41,397 nt of DNA from contig NZ_WBZB01000063.1 of the NCBI RefSeq assembly GCF_009017255.1, positions 1-41,397 of the forward strand, read 5' to 3'. The translations under genes were made by a program, and so were the position numbers. The notes under the pieces are model-generated. The model had not been told where the DNA came from, did not search any database, and saw only the letters and a program-made list of their open reading frames with translations. Shown one piece after another: positions 8,139 to 16,730 of this stretch; the first letter of the stretch is position 1, and each line of letters opens with the position of its first letter. This DNA is from Alkaliphilus serpentinus (lineage in GTDB: Bacteria > Bacillota > Clostridia > Peptostreptococcales > Natronincolaceae).

Positions 8139-9359
8139 TTATTTATTTTCAAGTAAGGGTCGAGTTTGTAAATAGATATTTAAGTAAGGGCTAGACCCTT
8201 TAGTGATTACATCAGTAATGATTTGTGACAGTAGCATATTGTAAATCATACCATTATCCCCATACCCCATTAGAAAGTACCAATTAGGAAAATCCTCATA
8301 AACTCCTATAATGGGCATGCCATCATGGGTTCCAGCATATAGAGCACTTAAGTAATATTGGGGCTCTACTTCAATACTAGGAAATAGTTTGTTGAATTCT
8401 TGAATTAATTTCTGCTTTTTATTTATAAGCATGCTTTCCCGTTTTTGTGGATTAGTTGTATTTTCATCTAATCCTCCAATGATAATTCGGTTATCAGAAG
8501 TGGTTCTCATGTAAATATATGGACGTGCAGTTTCCCAAATTAAGGTTTTTTGATACCAAGAGGACAAATCGTCTACTGGATTAGTAATGACAGCATAGGA
8601 GCTAACAAAGGATACATTTTTATCATGCTTAAATTCCTGGCATTGGTAACCAGCAGCAACGATTACACTGTTAGCTCGTATGGTGTGATGATGATTTGTT
8701 TGTAGCAGTGTGTAATCCTTCTCTACCTTTTTGCCCTGAATATGGGTTTCTTCAAAAACCCGTAGTCCACAATTCTGTAGTTTTTTAATAAGTCCAACAG
8801 TAAACTTATAAGGATTTATCTCTCCATCATTTCTACAATATATGGCAGCAGATTTTGAAAAAGGATAGAGATCAGCTATATCTCGGGAAGTTAAAAAATC
8901 TACCTCAAAATGATGCTTCTTTAAAAAACTGTAATCTTTTTTAAGTTTTACCAAATCTTCTTGATAGCTGGCGTAATAAAGACTGTCACGCCTAAAAAAA
9001 TTAGGGTCTAAGTCTAATAATCCAGATATCTTTTCTATTTCATCTATAGCCTTTGAGGACAGTTTCAAATGGTTGACAGCTATATCTTCACCAAAGCTAT
9101 TAATTAACTGATAGAACATTTTGTCACCTAAATATTGAAGAAGAGCAGTATTGGCAGAAGTACTTCCATGCCCAATTTTTTCTTTCTCAATTAAAACTAC
9201 ATCTATTCCTTTAGCCATTAAATAGTAAGCACACTGAGCACCTGAGCTACCTCCACCAATTATTGCAACATCACATTGGATGTCCTCTTGAAGGGGAGGG
9301 TAGGTTGGAGGATTACTTATGGTTGTTGGCCAATAAAGATTACCTGACTGTAAATTCAT
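8139..9359 (-). CDS. FAD-dependent oxidoreductase of the DAO family
   Basis: A 406-aa flavoprotein. CDVAIIGGGSSGAQCAYYL is the Rossmann FAD-binding fold (GGGSSG at 35-40), with the ribose-binding Glu in VVLIEKE. The C-terminal GTHDGMPIIG and YFLMGYGDNGMIYNMLLSQ are typical of the DAO family (glycine oxidase, sarcosine oxidase and PuuB-like enzymes). The start YWPTT resembles the PuuB/OrdL subgroup, which oxidises amines or glutamylated amines. The substrate cannot be read from the sequence and no pathway genes adjoin it. AGGAGG lies 10 bases before the ATG. Confidence 0.8.
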   Translation of the reverse strand: MNLQSGNLYWPTTISNPPTYPPLQEDIQCDVAIIGGGSSGAQCAYYLMAKGIDVVLIEKEKIGHGSTSANTALLQYLGDKMFYQLINSFGEDIAVNHLKLSSKAIDEIEKISGLLDLDPNFFRRDSLYYASYQEDLVKLKKDYSFLKKHHFEVDFLTSRDIADLYPFSKSAAIYCRNDGEINPYKFTVGLIKKLQNCGLRVFEETHIQGKKVEKDYTLLQTNHHHTIRANSVIVAAGYQCQEFKHDKNVSFVSSYAVITNPVDDLSSWYQKTLIWETARPYIYMRTTSDNRIIIGGLDENTTNPQKRESMLINKKQKLIQEFNKLFPSIEVEPQYYLSALYAGTHDGMPIIGVYEDFPNWYFLMGYGDNGMIYNMLLSQIITDVITKGSSPYLNIYLQTRPLLENK

Positions 9360-9454
9360 TGTTGGTTAAGCCTCCTATCCTTTAAAACCCTATTTCTACA
9401 AATAGTATAAACCACTAGCGATATTGTATTCTTAAGAAATCAAAAACTTTTATA

Positions 9455-9485
9455 AGGACTATGGCTTCGTTAAAGCTATAGTCCT
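9455..9485. repeat. Inverted repeat in a divergent intergenic region
   Basis: A 13-bp stem with one G-U pair (9455-9467 with 9473-9485) around a 5-nt loop, midway between the divergent oxidoreductase and PAP2 genes. There is no T run on either side, so it is not an obvious terminator. It could be an operator or a leader hairpin. Confidence 0.5.
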
Positions 9486-9599
9486 ATAGGAAGATTATCT
9501 TTCTTAAAATGTCTTATTATTTTACAAAAACATAACCAACCCATCATTATCCTTTAACATTCTAGCAATATAATGAAATTAAGAAAGGATGTGAAGGAA

Positions 9600-10130
9600 A
9601 TGAATGCAATTGGCGGTCTTGTTAGAAAGGGTGACATATCTTTATTTTACTTATTTAATAGAAAAATCCATTGCGATCCTTTAGATTTTCTGATGAAGTA
9701 TATTACTCATTTAGGGTCTACTACCTTTACAACACTGCTTTCATTATTTTTATTCATTTACCCCAAACATGAAGTAAGAACAATTGGAAGAGAAATGGTC
9801 ATAGTCCTCTTAACTACTTTACTAATAGTTCAATTCATAAAAAGGATGGTAAATAGGCCAAGGCCCTATATTACACTTAGAGATATTATACCAATAAACC
9901 CACCTAACTGTAGCTATTCATTTCCATCAGGCCATACCTGTGCAGCTTTTTCAATGGCCCTAGTTTTATCGAAGAATTTTCCTCCCTTAAGTGTAGTTTT
10001 TATTACCCTTGCCATAATGGTGGGTTTGTCAAGGGTATACTTGGGTGTTCACTACCCTACAGATACATTTATTGGTGGAATAATTGCTTTTACAACCTTT
10101 AAGCTTTTGCTGATGGTTGGGTTCATATAA
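9600..10130 (+). CDS. PAP2-family membrane phosphatase
   Basis: A membrane phosphatase of about 176 aa with the three PAP2 signatures: KRMVNRPRP, then YSFPSGHTCAAF, then SRVYLGVHYPTDTFIGG, which supply the catalytic His residues. About five hydrophobic segments are visible. Such enzymes dephosphorylate undecaprenyl pyrophosphate or phosphatidic-acid-type lipids at the outer membrane face. The reading frame is open to an ATG at 9573, but no ribosome site precedes that; AAAGGA followed by GAAGGA favours the ATG at 9600 (or the GTG at 9591). Confidence 0.85.
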   Translation: MNAIGGLVRKGDISLFYLFNRKIHCDPLDFLMKYITHLGSTTFTTLLSLFLFIYPKHEVRTIGREMVIVLLTTLLIVQFIKRMVNRPRPYITLRDIIPINPPNCSYSFPSGHTCAAFSMALVLSKNFPPLSVVFITLAIMVGLSRVYLGVHYPTDTFIGGIIAFTTFKLLLMVGFI

Positions 10131-10199
10131 AGCTATGATCGCTACTAAAAATGCTTCCCTTGACAACAAGTTTTAATCATCTAAAGAAGGAGACTAGCA

Positions 10200-11087
10200 A
10201 TGAAGAAAAATATAGACTATAAAAAAACTATTTTAGATTTTGCCTTTCTTATGGTGGGATGTATTCTTTTAGCCTTCGCAATAACCTCAATACTAAAGCC
10301 TAATGGATTGGTTTCAGGTGGGATCACAGGAATATCTATTATCCTCGATAAATTAATTGGAATTAAGTATACCTACCTTTATTACACCTTATCGATACTT
10401 ATATTTATAAGTGCCTGGCTAGCATTAGGAAGAAGAGAGGGAAAGAAAATAATCCTATTATCAATTATATTTCCCTTGGTGTTGATAGCATTGGAAACTC
10501 TAGACCTATCCTTAATAAAGAATGATACCATGTTGGCATCTATCTACTATGGCATTATCGGTGGTATAGGCTGTGGGCTGGTACTGAAAAGAGGATTTTC
10601 TACAGGAGGCACAGATACTATTGCTAAGATTTTACATTATAGAATGGCACCCTTTATCAGTATAAGTCAGATTCTTTTATGTATCGACGTAGTGATTATC
10701 ATAGCATCGGCCTTTGTATATGATGAGAATATTGCCCTTTATGCAGTATTAGCCCAGATTGTAATGATGAAATCAATTGATATTGTTCTTTTTGGTTTTG
10801 GCTCAAGGTATGTAAAAATTGAAGTGATTAGTGATAAGAGTAATGATATTGCTGATTATATTATCAAAAATATCAGAAGGGGAATAAGTACCTATGAAAT
10901 TAAAGGGGGATATACAAATATTAGTAGGGAGAAGGTTGTTTCAATCTGCTCTCCCCGGGAAAGCATGCTGATAAAAAGATATATTTCGCAGGTGGATCCA
11001 CTTGCCTTCGTTAATGTTCTTCCAGTAATGAGTGTATGGGGCAATGGAATTGGCTTCGACAGTGTAATGGAAGAAAACAATGGATAA
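10200..11087 (+). CDS. YitT-family membrane protein (DUF161 + DUF2179)
   Basis: A 295-aa protein with five or six hydrophobic segments in the first 200 residues (DUF161; GLVSGGITGISIILD and KRGFSTGGTDTIAKI are characteristic glycine-rich segments). A soluble C-terminal DUF2179 domain follows (IIKNIRRGISTYEIKGGYT to VDPLAFVNVLPV). Members are common in Firmicutes, often in several copies, and have been proposed as transporters, but no substrate is established. AAGGAG precedes the start. Confidence 0.9.
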   Translation: MKKNIDYKKTILDFAFLMVGCILLAFAITSILKPNGLVSGGITGISIILDKLIGIKYTYLYYTLSILIFISAWLALGRREGKKIILLSIIFPLVLIALETLDLSLIKNDTMLASIYYGIIGGIGCGLVLKRGFSTGGTDTIAKILHYRMAPFISISQILLCIDVVIIIASAFVYDENIALYAVLAQIVMMKSIDIVLFGFGSRYVKIEVISDKSNDIADYIIKNIRRGISTYEIKGGYTNISREKVVSICSPRESMLIKRYISQVDPLAFVNVLPVMSVWGNGIGFDSVMEENNG

Positions 11088-11216
11088 TAATAATAATACT
11101 ATTAAAATTTAGTAGTTCTTATTAGCAAGCCATTAAAGCTATATTGGGTTTCATTAAAAGCTATAGGTTGGGAAAATAGCATTAGCTAACGATTTCACTC
11201 ATAAAGGGGGATGTAT

Positions 11217-12323
11217 ATGAGATTTGCTATAGTAACTGCTTCCATAGGTCATGGTCACAATTCTGTTGCCTATGCTCTACAAGAGGCTTTGCTAAATGAA
11301 AATCCAAATAATTGCGTAGAGGTCTTTGACATTTTGGACGACAGTAAGTTATATCAGCTTGTGACAAATGTTTATCTTGGAGTTATTACTAAAACACCTT
11401 ATATATATAGTAAAATTTTTCAATGGTCTCAACATCACCAAGGCACCAACTCTATAGTTAATCTTCTGAATTTTCTATGTTTAAAAATCTTAAAAAATAT
11501 CAAGAGTAGCTATCGACCAGATGCCTTTATTTTTACCCATCCAATTCCGGCTGTTTGCTATAAGAATACTTTTAAAATACCTGCATGGACCATTATAACC
11601 GATTATACTTATCACCATATTTGGTATAACCCTAAAATAACAGGGTATTTTGTTGCCAATTCAGAGGTTGAAAGACAACTATTAAAAAATAGCTATCCCA
11701 TAGAAAGGTTATTTCAAACGGGACTTCCTATAAAAAAATCCTTTACGGCTAACTATATGATGAGTAATTCTCAAAGCTTATTGGATTCAAAACCCATGAT
11801 TCTTATAATGGGGGGTGGGTTTGGCATTGGGCCTCTCAAGGACATTGTGGATGAATTAGAAAAAATACAATTGCCCTTTGAAGCTGTTGTGATCACAGGG
11901 AAAAACGAAAGCTTATATCAGGATATTGTAAAATCTATAGAGAGTAAAACAGAAGATCGATGGAGGGTTATCTCCTACACTGATGAAATCCCTACCCTAA
12001 TGAAGAAGGCTACTCTATTGATATCAAAGGCAGGGGCTATCACCTTAACGGAGGCTCAAATTAGTGGTTTGCCTACGATAATTTATAAGCCAATACCAGG
12101 CCATGAAGAAGAGAATGCTCGATTTGCTTGTGAACAAGGGTGGGCTAAATGGGTAAAAAAATTAGAAGACCTTGTTCCAGCTACCAATGAACTACTGTCG
12201 TCAACAAAGGAGCTTCAGCATATGAAGGAAAAATGCAGTTTGTTTAGTAAACCCTATGCAGCATCTTGCATCTCAAAGACTATAACTGATTATACACAAA
12301 TACCATTAAGAAAGACCTTATAA
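11217..12323 (+). CDS. MGDG-synthase/MurG-like glycosyltransferase
   Basis: A GT28-type enzyme of 368 aa. The N-terminus (RFAIVTASIGHGHNSVAYAL) is the MGDG-synthase domain that binds diacylglycerol. The middle (MILIMGGGFGIGPLKDIVDE) begins the UDP-sugar-binding half, and LLISKAGAITLTEAQISGLP followed by IPGHEEENARF is the nucleotide-sugar loop. Relatives make glycolipids (UgtP/YpfP), so a role in membrane glycolipid or lipoteichoic-acid anchor synthesis is likely. The ORF is open to an ATG at 11211, but AAAGGGGG lies directly against it; ATG 11217 has correct spacing. The next gene is convergent and shares a terminator. Confidence 0.82.
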   Translation: MRFAIVTASIGHGHNSVAYALQEALLNENPNNCVEVFDILDDSKLYQLVTNVYLGVITKTPYIYSKIFQWSQHHQGTNSIVNLLNFLCLKILKNIKSSYRPDAFIFTHPIPAVCYKNTFKIPAWTIITDYTYHHIWYNPKITGYFVANSEVERQLLKNSYPIERLFQTGLPIKKSFTANYMMSNSQSLLDSKPMILIMGGGFGIGPLKDIVDELEKIQLPFEAVVITGKNESLYQDIVKSIESKTEDRWRVISYTDEIPTLMKKATLLISKAGAITLTEAQISGLPTIIYKPIPGHEEENARFACEQGWAKWVKKLEDLVPATNELLSSTKELQHMKEKCSLFSKPYAASCISKTITDYTQIPLRKTL

Positions 12324-12348
12324 TAACATCCAACAAAATAAACATTAA

Positions 12349-12380
12349 AAAACCTCTTAAGCTTTAAGAGGTTTTAATAG
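12349..12380. terminator. Bidirectional terminator, 12-bp perfect stem
   Basis: AAAACCTCTTAA (12349-12360) pairs perfectly with 12364-12375 around a 3-nt loop, with T-rich sequence on both strands. It serves both convergent genes. Confidence 0.9.
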
Positions 12381-12407
12381 TTTACTTCTGTTATGCTATT
12401 TAGAATC

Positions 12408-13283
12408 TTAAATCCTATTATTTTTTAGCCATGGTTCTAAGATTACATAGGGTATTTTTTCACCATCAGATATTTCACCAAGCTTTACCTTAGGCTTTAA
12501 GTCTCCATGATAGTCGCTTCCTCCTGATGCGTAAAGGTTATTCTCTCTACAGTAATCAAGAAGATAATTGGTTCTATCCATACTGTGGAGGGAGTGAAAG
12601 CACTCTAATCCATCAAGGGTCTGCAAGGATATTATAGAATTCAGAAATTCATCATAATCATCAGCAAAATATACATATAGATGGGCTAGAAAGGCCTTTC
12701 CCCCAGCTTTCTTTATTAAGCTGGTGGCCTCTTCAACTGTAGGGTAATTTTTTAACTGATTAAGATAAAAAGGACTCTCTTCATCATTAACACAGGTTCG
12801 ATAAAAAGCATTTAAGCTTTCCCATACCTCCTTTGAAAAGTGCTTCTCATTTTCAGGATACCTTCTAATATCGGCATGAAGTAACTGGGTGGCAAAGTAC
12901 TTACTCTTAACCGTTAGATCTTTGCTATATTGGATATTAAGATTTCTACATACCTCCTTCAGCTTATTGAGGTATGAATTCTCTCTATCGTAAAATCTCT
13001 CCTCAGATACAATACCTGAGGCTTCTACTGTATCAAGGTCAATCCCATAACCAAGTATCTCGATGGGCTTCCCATTATGAGCCACAGAGAACTCGCAGCC
13101 AGGGATAACCATACCTTCAAAATAGCTTTTTATTTTTGTATCCCTAAGCTTTCTATAAGCGCCAATAGAATCATGGTCTGTAATGGAGATATATTTTAAA
13201 CCTAACTGCTGTGCCTTCATAAGAATATTTATAGGTTCATCTGAACCATCCGAGGATGTTGTATGAATATGCAAATCAATCAT
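12408..13283 (-). CDS. PHP-domain phosphoesterase
   Basis: A 291-aa soluble metal-dependent phosphoesterase. The N-terminal MIDLHIHTTSSDGSDEP and ISITDHDSIGAYRKL are PHP motifs I and II with metal-binding His and Asp; FLAHLYVY and ASGGSDYHGDLKPKVKLG are the later metal ligands. Relatives include the YciV/RNase AM group, which hydrolyses 3',5'-nucleoside bisphosphates and short 5' RNA ends. The catalytic set looks complete. The substrate is inferred from the family only. Confidence 0.85.
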   Translation of the reverse strand: MIDLHIHTTSSDGSDEPINILMKAQQLGLKYISITDHDSIGAYRKLRDTKIKSYFEGMVIPGCEFSVAHNGKPIEILGYGIDLDTVEASGIVSEERFYDRENSYLNKLKEVCRNLNIQYSKDLTVKSKYFATQLLHADIRRYPENEKHFSKEVWESLNAFYRTCVNDEESPFYLNQLKNYPTVEEATSLIKKAGGKAFLAHLYVYFADDYDEFLNSIISLQTLDGLECFHSLHSMDRTNYLLDYCRENNLYASGGSDYHGDLKPKVKLGEISDGEKIPYVILEPWLKNNRI

Positions 13284-13370
13284 TGATTTCTGACCCCCTG
13301 TTTTATTTACTTATTCTATTGTATTACACATTCTTTATGATAGCAATTATTGAAAGCTAACTTATAAATG

Positions 13371-13398
13371 CCCTGCTAATACATCAGTGGGGTTTTTT
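13371..13398 (+). terminator. Weak terminator-like hairpin upstream of eutP
   Basis: A 7-bp stem with two G-U pairs (CCCTGCT at 13371-13377 with AGTGGGG at 13386-13392), followed by six T. It lies between a minus-strand gene and the eut locus, so it could insulate eut from readthrough. I see no EutV-type hairpin pair before it. Confidence 0.4.
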
Positions 13399-13565
13399 GA
13401 TACCTATCATTATTTTTAGTGCTTTGTATAATAGAATTTATTTACTGGATAATCAAGTAATAATATCAATTCCTTTTGTAATATTATGAATATCAAAGTA
13501 ATAGTTTAATAATAAGGTAAGTAAAAAGAGAGAAAAACTAAAATATCCATAAATGGGGTATGTAT

Positions 13566-14000
13566 ATGAAGAAGGTTATTTTAATTGGACCCTCTGGATC
13601 TGGTAAAACCACATTGGTGCAAACACTATATAGCATGCCTATAAAATATAAGAAAACACAGATGCTTGAGTATTACAAAGATGTTATAGATACCCCAGGT
13701 GAATATATAGAGAATAAAGGATTATTAAGGGCGTTAATTGTTTCTTCGGTAGACTGTCATCAGCTATGTTTAATTCAGTCATCAACAGACACAATAACCA
13801 TATATCCCCCTAATTTCACTCAATTATTCACTAAACCCTGCATTGGAATAGTTAGTAAAACAGATGAGGTCAACAGCCATATACCAAAGGTTAAGGAGAT
13901 TTTGATGACAGCAGGAATCAAGAAATTTTTTTACATTAGTTCTTTAACTGGCGAGGGTATAGAAGAATTACACCACTACTTGCAGATGGATAATAATTAA
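13566..14000 (+). CDS. eutP: EutP/PduV-family GTPase
   Basis: A small P-loop protein of 144 aa. It has the Walker A motif GPSGSGKTTL, a DTPGEYIENKGLLRAL switch segment (G3) and SKTDEV in the G4 position. EutP/PduV proteins are associated with BMC operons; PduV has been linked to microcompartment positioning, and some EutP proteins have been reported to have acetate-kinase activity. No separate acetate kinase is seen in this locus. The ATG at 13560 overlaps the GGGG ribosome site, so ATG 13566 is preferred. A 195-bp gap with its own promoter separates it from eutS. Confidence 0.9.
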   Translation: MKKVILIGPSGSGKTTLVQTLYSMPIKYKKTQMLEYYKDVIDTPGEYIENKGLLRALIVSSVDCHQLCLIQSSTDTITIYPPNFTQLFTKPCIGIVSKTDEVNSHIPKVKEILMTAGIKKFFYISSLTGEGIEELHHYLQMDNN

Positions 14001-14025
14001 AATGATGATTTATATATTTTAATTA

Positions 14026-14054
14026 TTGCAATATTCAAAATATTAAGATATAAT
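14026..14054 (+). promoter_or_regulatory. Predicted sigma-A-type promoter for eutS-eutV-eutW
   Basis: TTGCAA (14026-14031) and a perfect TATAAT (14049-14054) are separated by 17 bases. Transcription would start near 14061, just upstream of the paired hairpins of the attenuator. Confidence 0.75.
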
Positions 14055-14075
14055 TTACACATAAAGAGTTAAGGC

Positions 14076-14160
14076 TTACACAACGATGTGTAATGATTAT
14101 AGCGATGAGGCTACTAAGGGATGCCATTGATTGGGTATTCTAAGGTAGCTTTTTGTGTTT
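14076..14160 (+). promoter_or_regulatory. EutV (ANTAR) responsive dual-hairpin attenuator upstream of eutS
   Basis: Hairpin P1 is TTACAC/GTGTAA (14076-14093) with the hexaloop AACGAT, which has A at loop position 1 and G at position 4 as ANTAR targets require. After a 6-nt linker, hairpin P2 is TAGC/GCTA (14100-14113) with loop GATGAG, which keeps G4 but has G1. The 3' arm of P2 is also the 5' arm of a long imperfect terminator stem (14110-14125 with 14134-14149) followed by TTTTTGTGTTT. Phosphorylated EutV binding P1-P2 would prevent terminator formation. The paired-hairpin rule is established for ANTAR proteins; its use here is inference. Confidence 0.85.
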
Positions 14161-14195
14161 CATGAATAAGAATAGCAGTAGTGGAGGTAGTGTAA

Positions 14196-14540
14196 ATGAG
14201 TGAAAAACAGCGGATCATACAGGAATATGTACCAGGTAAGCAAATTACCTTAGCCCACTTGATTGCCAATCCCCAATCCTCCATTTGCAAGAAACTAGGT
14301 TTGCCTGAAGGAATCCGGGAGGCTATTGGAATCTTAACGATAACTCCCAGTGAGGCAACTATTATAGCAGCCGATGTAGCAACAAAGGCTTCCGGTGTAG
14401 ATATTGGTTTTTTAGACCGCTTCAGTGGTTCTCTAGTAATAACGGGTGATGTTTCAAGTGTTGAAGCAGCCCTTAACGAGGTATTAACTACACTGACTGA
14501 GGTATTAAGCTTTACTCCAACCATCATCACCAGGTCATAA
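14196..14540 (+). CDS. eutS: EutS, circularly permuted BMC shell protein
   Basis: A 114-aa single BMC-domain protein with the EutS signature start ([20 protein letters not shown]) and the later [19 protein letters not shown]. EutS/PduU proteins form hexamers with a permuted BMC fold and a small beta-barrel over the pore, and are minor facets of the shell. It is the first gene behind the EutV-responsive leader, so it is switched on by EutV/EutW antitermination. GGAGG precedes the ATG. Confidence 0.95.
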   Translation: MSEKQRIIQEYVPGKQITLAHLIANPQSSICKKLGLPEGIREAIGILTITPSEATIIAADVATKASGVDIGFLDRFSGSLVITGDVSSVEAALNEVLTTLTEVLSFTPTIITRS

Positions 14541-14635
14541 TTCCAATAAGGTTGTCTTAAAATTTGCGAAAATCAATCATATTTTTTAGGATTAACTAAT
14601 AAAATTAAACAAGCCATTTATAAGGAGGTAAGAAA

Positions 14636-15214
14636 ATGAACTTAAGGGTAGTAATAGCCGATGATGAACCTATTACTAGAATGGACCTTAGTGAAATTTT
14701 TAGAGAAGCTGGATACAAGGTTGTAGGCGAGGCTTCTGATGGTTTTGATGCGGTTGAGCTTTGTAGAAAACTGAATCCTGACCTAGTCCTTATGGATGTT
14801 AAAATGCCACTATTAGACGGCTTAAAGGCGTCAAAAATTATTGTTCATGAAGAGCTGGCAACTTCAGTTGTATTACTTACTGCCTATAGTGGCCAAGAAT
14901 TTGTAGAACGAGCAAAGGAAGCCGGAGTAATGGGTTACCTGGTGAAACCAGTTGATGAGAAGTATTTAATGCCAGCTGTGGAGGTTGCAGTATGTAAGGG
15001 CCAAGAAATTAAAAAAATGAAGAGCACCCTAGAGCATATAAAGGAGCAGTTGGAAACCCGTAAGGTTGTAGAAAAGGCAAAGGGAATTTTAATGGTAAAA
15101 TATAATATGAAGGAAGAGGAAGCCTATAATGAAATTCGGAAAATAAGCATGAACAAAAGATGCCCAATGAAACAAATCGCAACAGCTATAATTATAAATG
15201 ATCATTTGGGGTGA
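14636..15214 (+). CDS. eutV: EutV, ANTAR-domain response regulator (antiterminator)
   Basis: A 192-aa protein. The receiver domain (1-120) has the acidic pair in IADDEP, the phospho-acceptor Asp54 in VLMDVKMP, and VKPVDE with its conserved Lys. The C-terminal ANTAR RNA-binding domain (about 130-190) contains KVVEKAKGILMVKYNMKEEE and ends MKQIATAIIINDHLG. Phosphorylation by EutW promotes dimerisation and binding to paired hairpins, which prevents terminator formation. Two such hairpin pairs are visible in this locus. AAGGAGG precedes the ATG, and it is translationally close to eutW. Confidence 0.95.
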   Translation: MNLRVVIADDEPITRMDLSEIFREAGYKVVGEASDGFDAVELCRKLNPDLVLMDVKMPLLDGLKASKIIVHEELATSVVLLTAYSGQEFVERAKEAGVMGYLVKPVDEKYLMPAVEVAVCKGQEIKKMKSTLEHIKEQLETRKVVEKAKGILMVKYNMKEEEAYNEIRKISMNKRCPMKQIATAIIINDHLG

Positions 15215-15219
15215 GAATA

Positions 15220-16635
15220 ATGCAAACACTTCGTGAACTGTGTAACATTCATACCAATTTAACAGAGGGCGACATAGATATATTAGAAAAGATCGCTGAA
15301 AATCTACCCATCATAGCAGAGCTGGTTAATGCGGATGTTTTTATTGATTGTATGACTAGAGATAGAAATGCTGCCATAGTAGTGGCTGAAGCAAAGCCAC
15401 CATGGCACCCTTCCATGTACAAGCATACAGTTGTTGGAGAACTGGCTTTAAGGGAGAATGAGCCTGCAGCCCTTCGAACCTTGGAAATTGGAATGCCAAC
15501 AAGGGACTTAAAGGCCATTACCCAAGAAAATATGAGTGTAAAACAAAATGTGGTTTCAATAAAAAATAAAACTGGTAAAACCATTGGTGTTTTAATTATG
15601 GAACAGGATATAACAGAGCGTGTTAATCAGAGTAAAAACATGGAAATATTGGCAGAGACAGCAGAACAGTTGACAGAAACTCTAATGACCTTTATGGAGG
15701 ACGAAAAGACCATTACCAATTATGTAAATGATGCCATTGTGGTATTTGATAAATATGGTTGGGCTACCTATGCAAATCCTGTTGCAATGGACCTTTATAA
15801 GAAGCTGGGGTATAAGGATCATATAATCGGGATGCATTTTAATAATCTTGTTTTAGATGGTACATTGTTTGAAAAAACCATATCTGATCAAAAATATCAC
15901 GCTATAGACATTGATGTAGGAAATTTAGCCCTACAGGTTAAATATGCTGTTATGAAGCAAAAAAACACATTAATTGGAATGATTATGCTAATAAAGGATA
16001 TCACTGATGTCAAGGAAAAAGAAAAGGAGCTAATCTTAAAATCCGTTGCAATTCGGGAAATTCATCATCGCGTTAAAAATAATTTGCAAACCATCGCTAG
16101 TCTATTAAGATTACAGTCTAGAAGGATAGAAAATGAATCAGTGAAAAAATACTTCCATGAAAGTATTAATAGAATTTTAAGTATTGCTGTAACCCATGAG
16201 ATACTTGCCCAAAAGGGAGTAGATAATATCGATATTAAAACCATTATAACTAGGATTAAAGATAGCACCTTAGACTATGGACTTATACTGAATAAGGAAA
16301 TCTGTATTGATATAAAGGGTGATAATCTCTTTATAGATTCAGACAAAGCCACCTCCATTGCTTTAGTAGTAAATGAACTCCTGCAAAACTGTCTTGAATA
16401 TGCATTTTTGGGTAAAAAAAATGGTTACATAGAGCTTTGGATCCAAAAGGGCAGTGTATATTCTAGTATTTCAATTATTGATGATGGTATAGGCTTTGAT
16501 ATCAGTAATATACGACAAGGGAGCTTAGGCCTTAAAATTGTCAATCAAATCGTTAAGGATAAGCTAAAGGGAGTTTTCAATATTGATTCATCCCCAAGTG
16601 GAACAAAGATCATCTTCGATTTTAAAAATGAATAA
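15220..16635 (+). CDS. eutW: EutW, ethanolamine-sensing histidine kinase
   Basis: A cytosolic sensor kinase of about 471 aa. The N-terminal 140 residues match the H_kinase_N-type sensor domain of EutW/PdtaS kinases, followed by a PAS domain (about 160-265, AIVVFDKYGWATYANPVAMD). Then comes a HisKA_2 dimerisation domain with the phosphorylated His in REIHHRVKNNLQTIASLL. The ATPase domain has the N box VVNELLQNCLEYAF and G box DDGIGFD. In enterococci EutW responds to ethanolamine and phosphorylates EutV. A GTG at 15211 overlaps the eutV stop, but GGGG at 15208-15211 is its own ribosome site, so ATG 15220 is preferred. Confidence 0.93.
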   Translation: MQTLRELCNIHTNLTEGDIDILEKIAENLPIIAELVNADVFIDCMTRDRNAAIVVAEAKPPWHPSMYKHTVVGELALRENEPAALRTLEIGMPTRDLKAITQENMSVKQNVVSIKNKTGKTIGVLIMEQDITERVNQSKNMEILAETAEQLTETLMTFMEDEKTITNYVNDAIVVFDKYGWATYANPVAMDLYKKLGYKDHIIGMHFNNLVLDGTLFEKTISDQKYHAIDIDVGNLALQVKYAVMKQKNTLIGMIMLIKDITDVKEKEKELILKSVAIREIHHRVKNNLQTIASLLRLQSRRIENESVKKYFHESINRILSIAVTHEILAQKGVDNIDIKTIITRIKDSTLDYGLILNKEICIDIKGDNLFIDSDKATSIALVVNELLQNCLEYAFLGKKNGYIELWIQKGSVYSSISIIDDGIGFDISNIRQGSLGLKIVNQIVKDKLKGVFNIDSSPSGTKIIFDFKNE

Positions 16636-16637
16636 TT

Positions 16638-16712
16638 GGTACAATGGTGTACCTTGATTAAAGCAACGAAGCTAGTGAGAAATGAAACATTTCTTATTGG
16701 CTTTTATTTTTT
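16638..16712 (+). promoter_or_regulatory. EutV (ANTAR) responsive dual-hairpin attenuator upstream of eutA
   Basis: P1 is GGTAC/GTACC (16638-16653) with hexaloop AATGGT, and P2 is AGC/GCT (16662-16673) with hexaloop AACGAA; both loops have A1 and G4. An 8-nt linker separates them. The 3' arm of P2 starts a terminator whose 14-bp stem (16671-16684 with 16688-16701, three G-U pairs) has an AAA loop and a TTTTATTTTTT tail. It begins directly after the eutW stop, so it gates readthrough from eutSVW into the structural genes. This is the cleaner of the two sites. Confidence 0.9.
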
Positions 16713-16730
16713 GAGGAAAGGGGTGACATC

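Noticed and set aside
13284-13565. EutV hairpin pair or cobalamin riboswitch upstream of eutP
   Set aside because: I looked for paired hexaloops with A1/G4 and for a B12-box-like sequence and found neither; only a weak terminator-like hairpin and a TATAAT are present.
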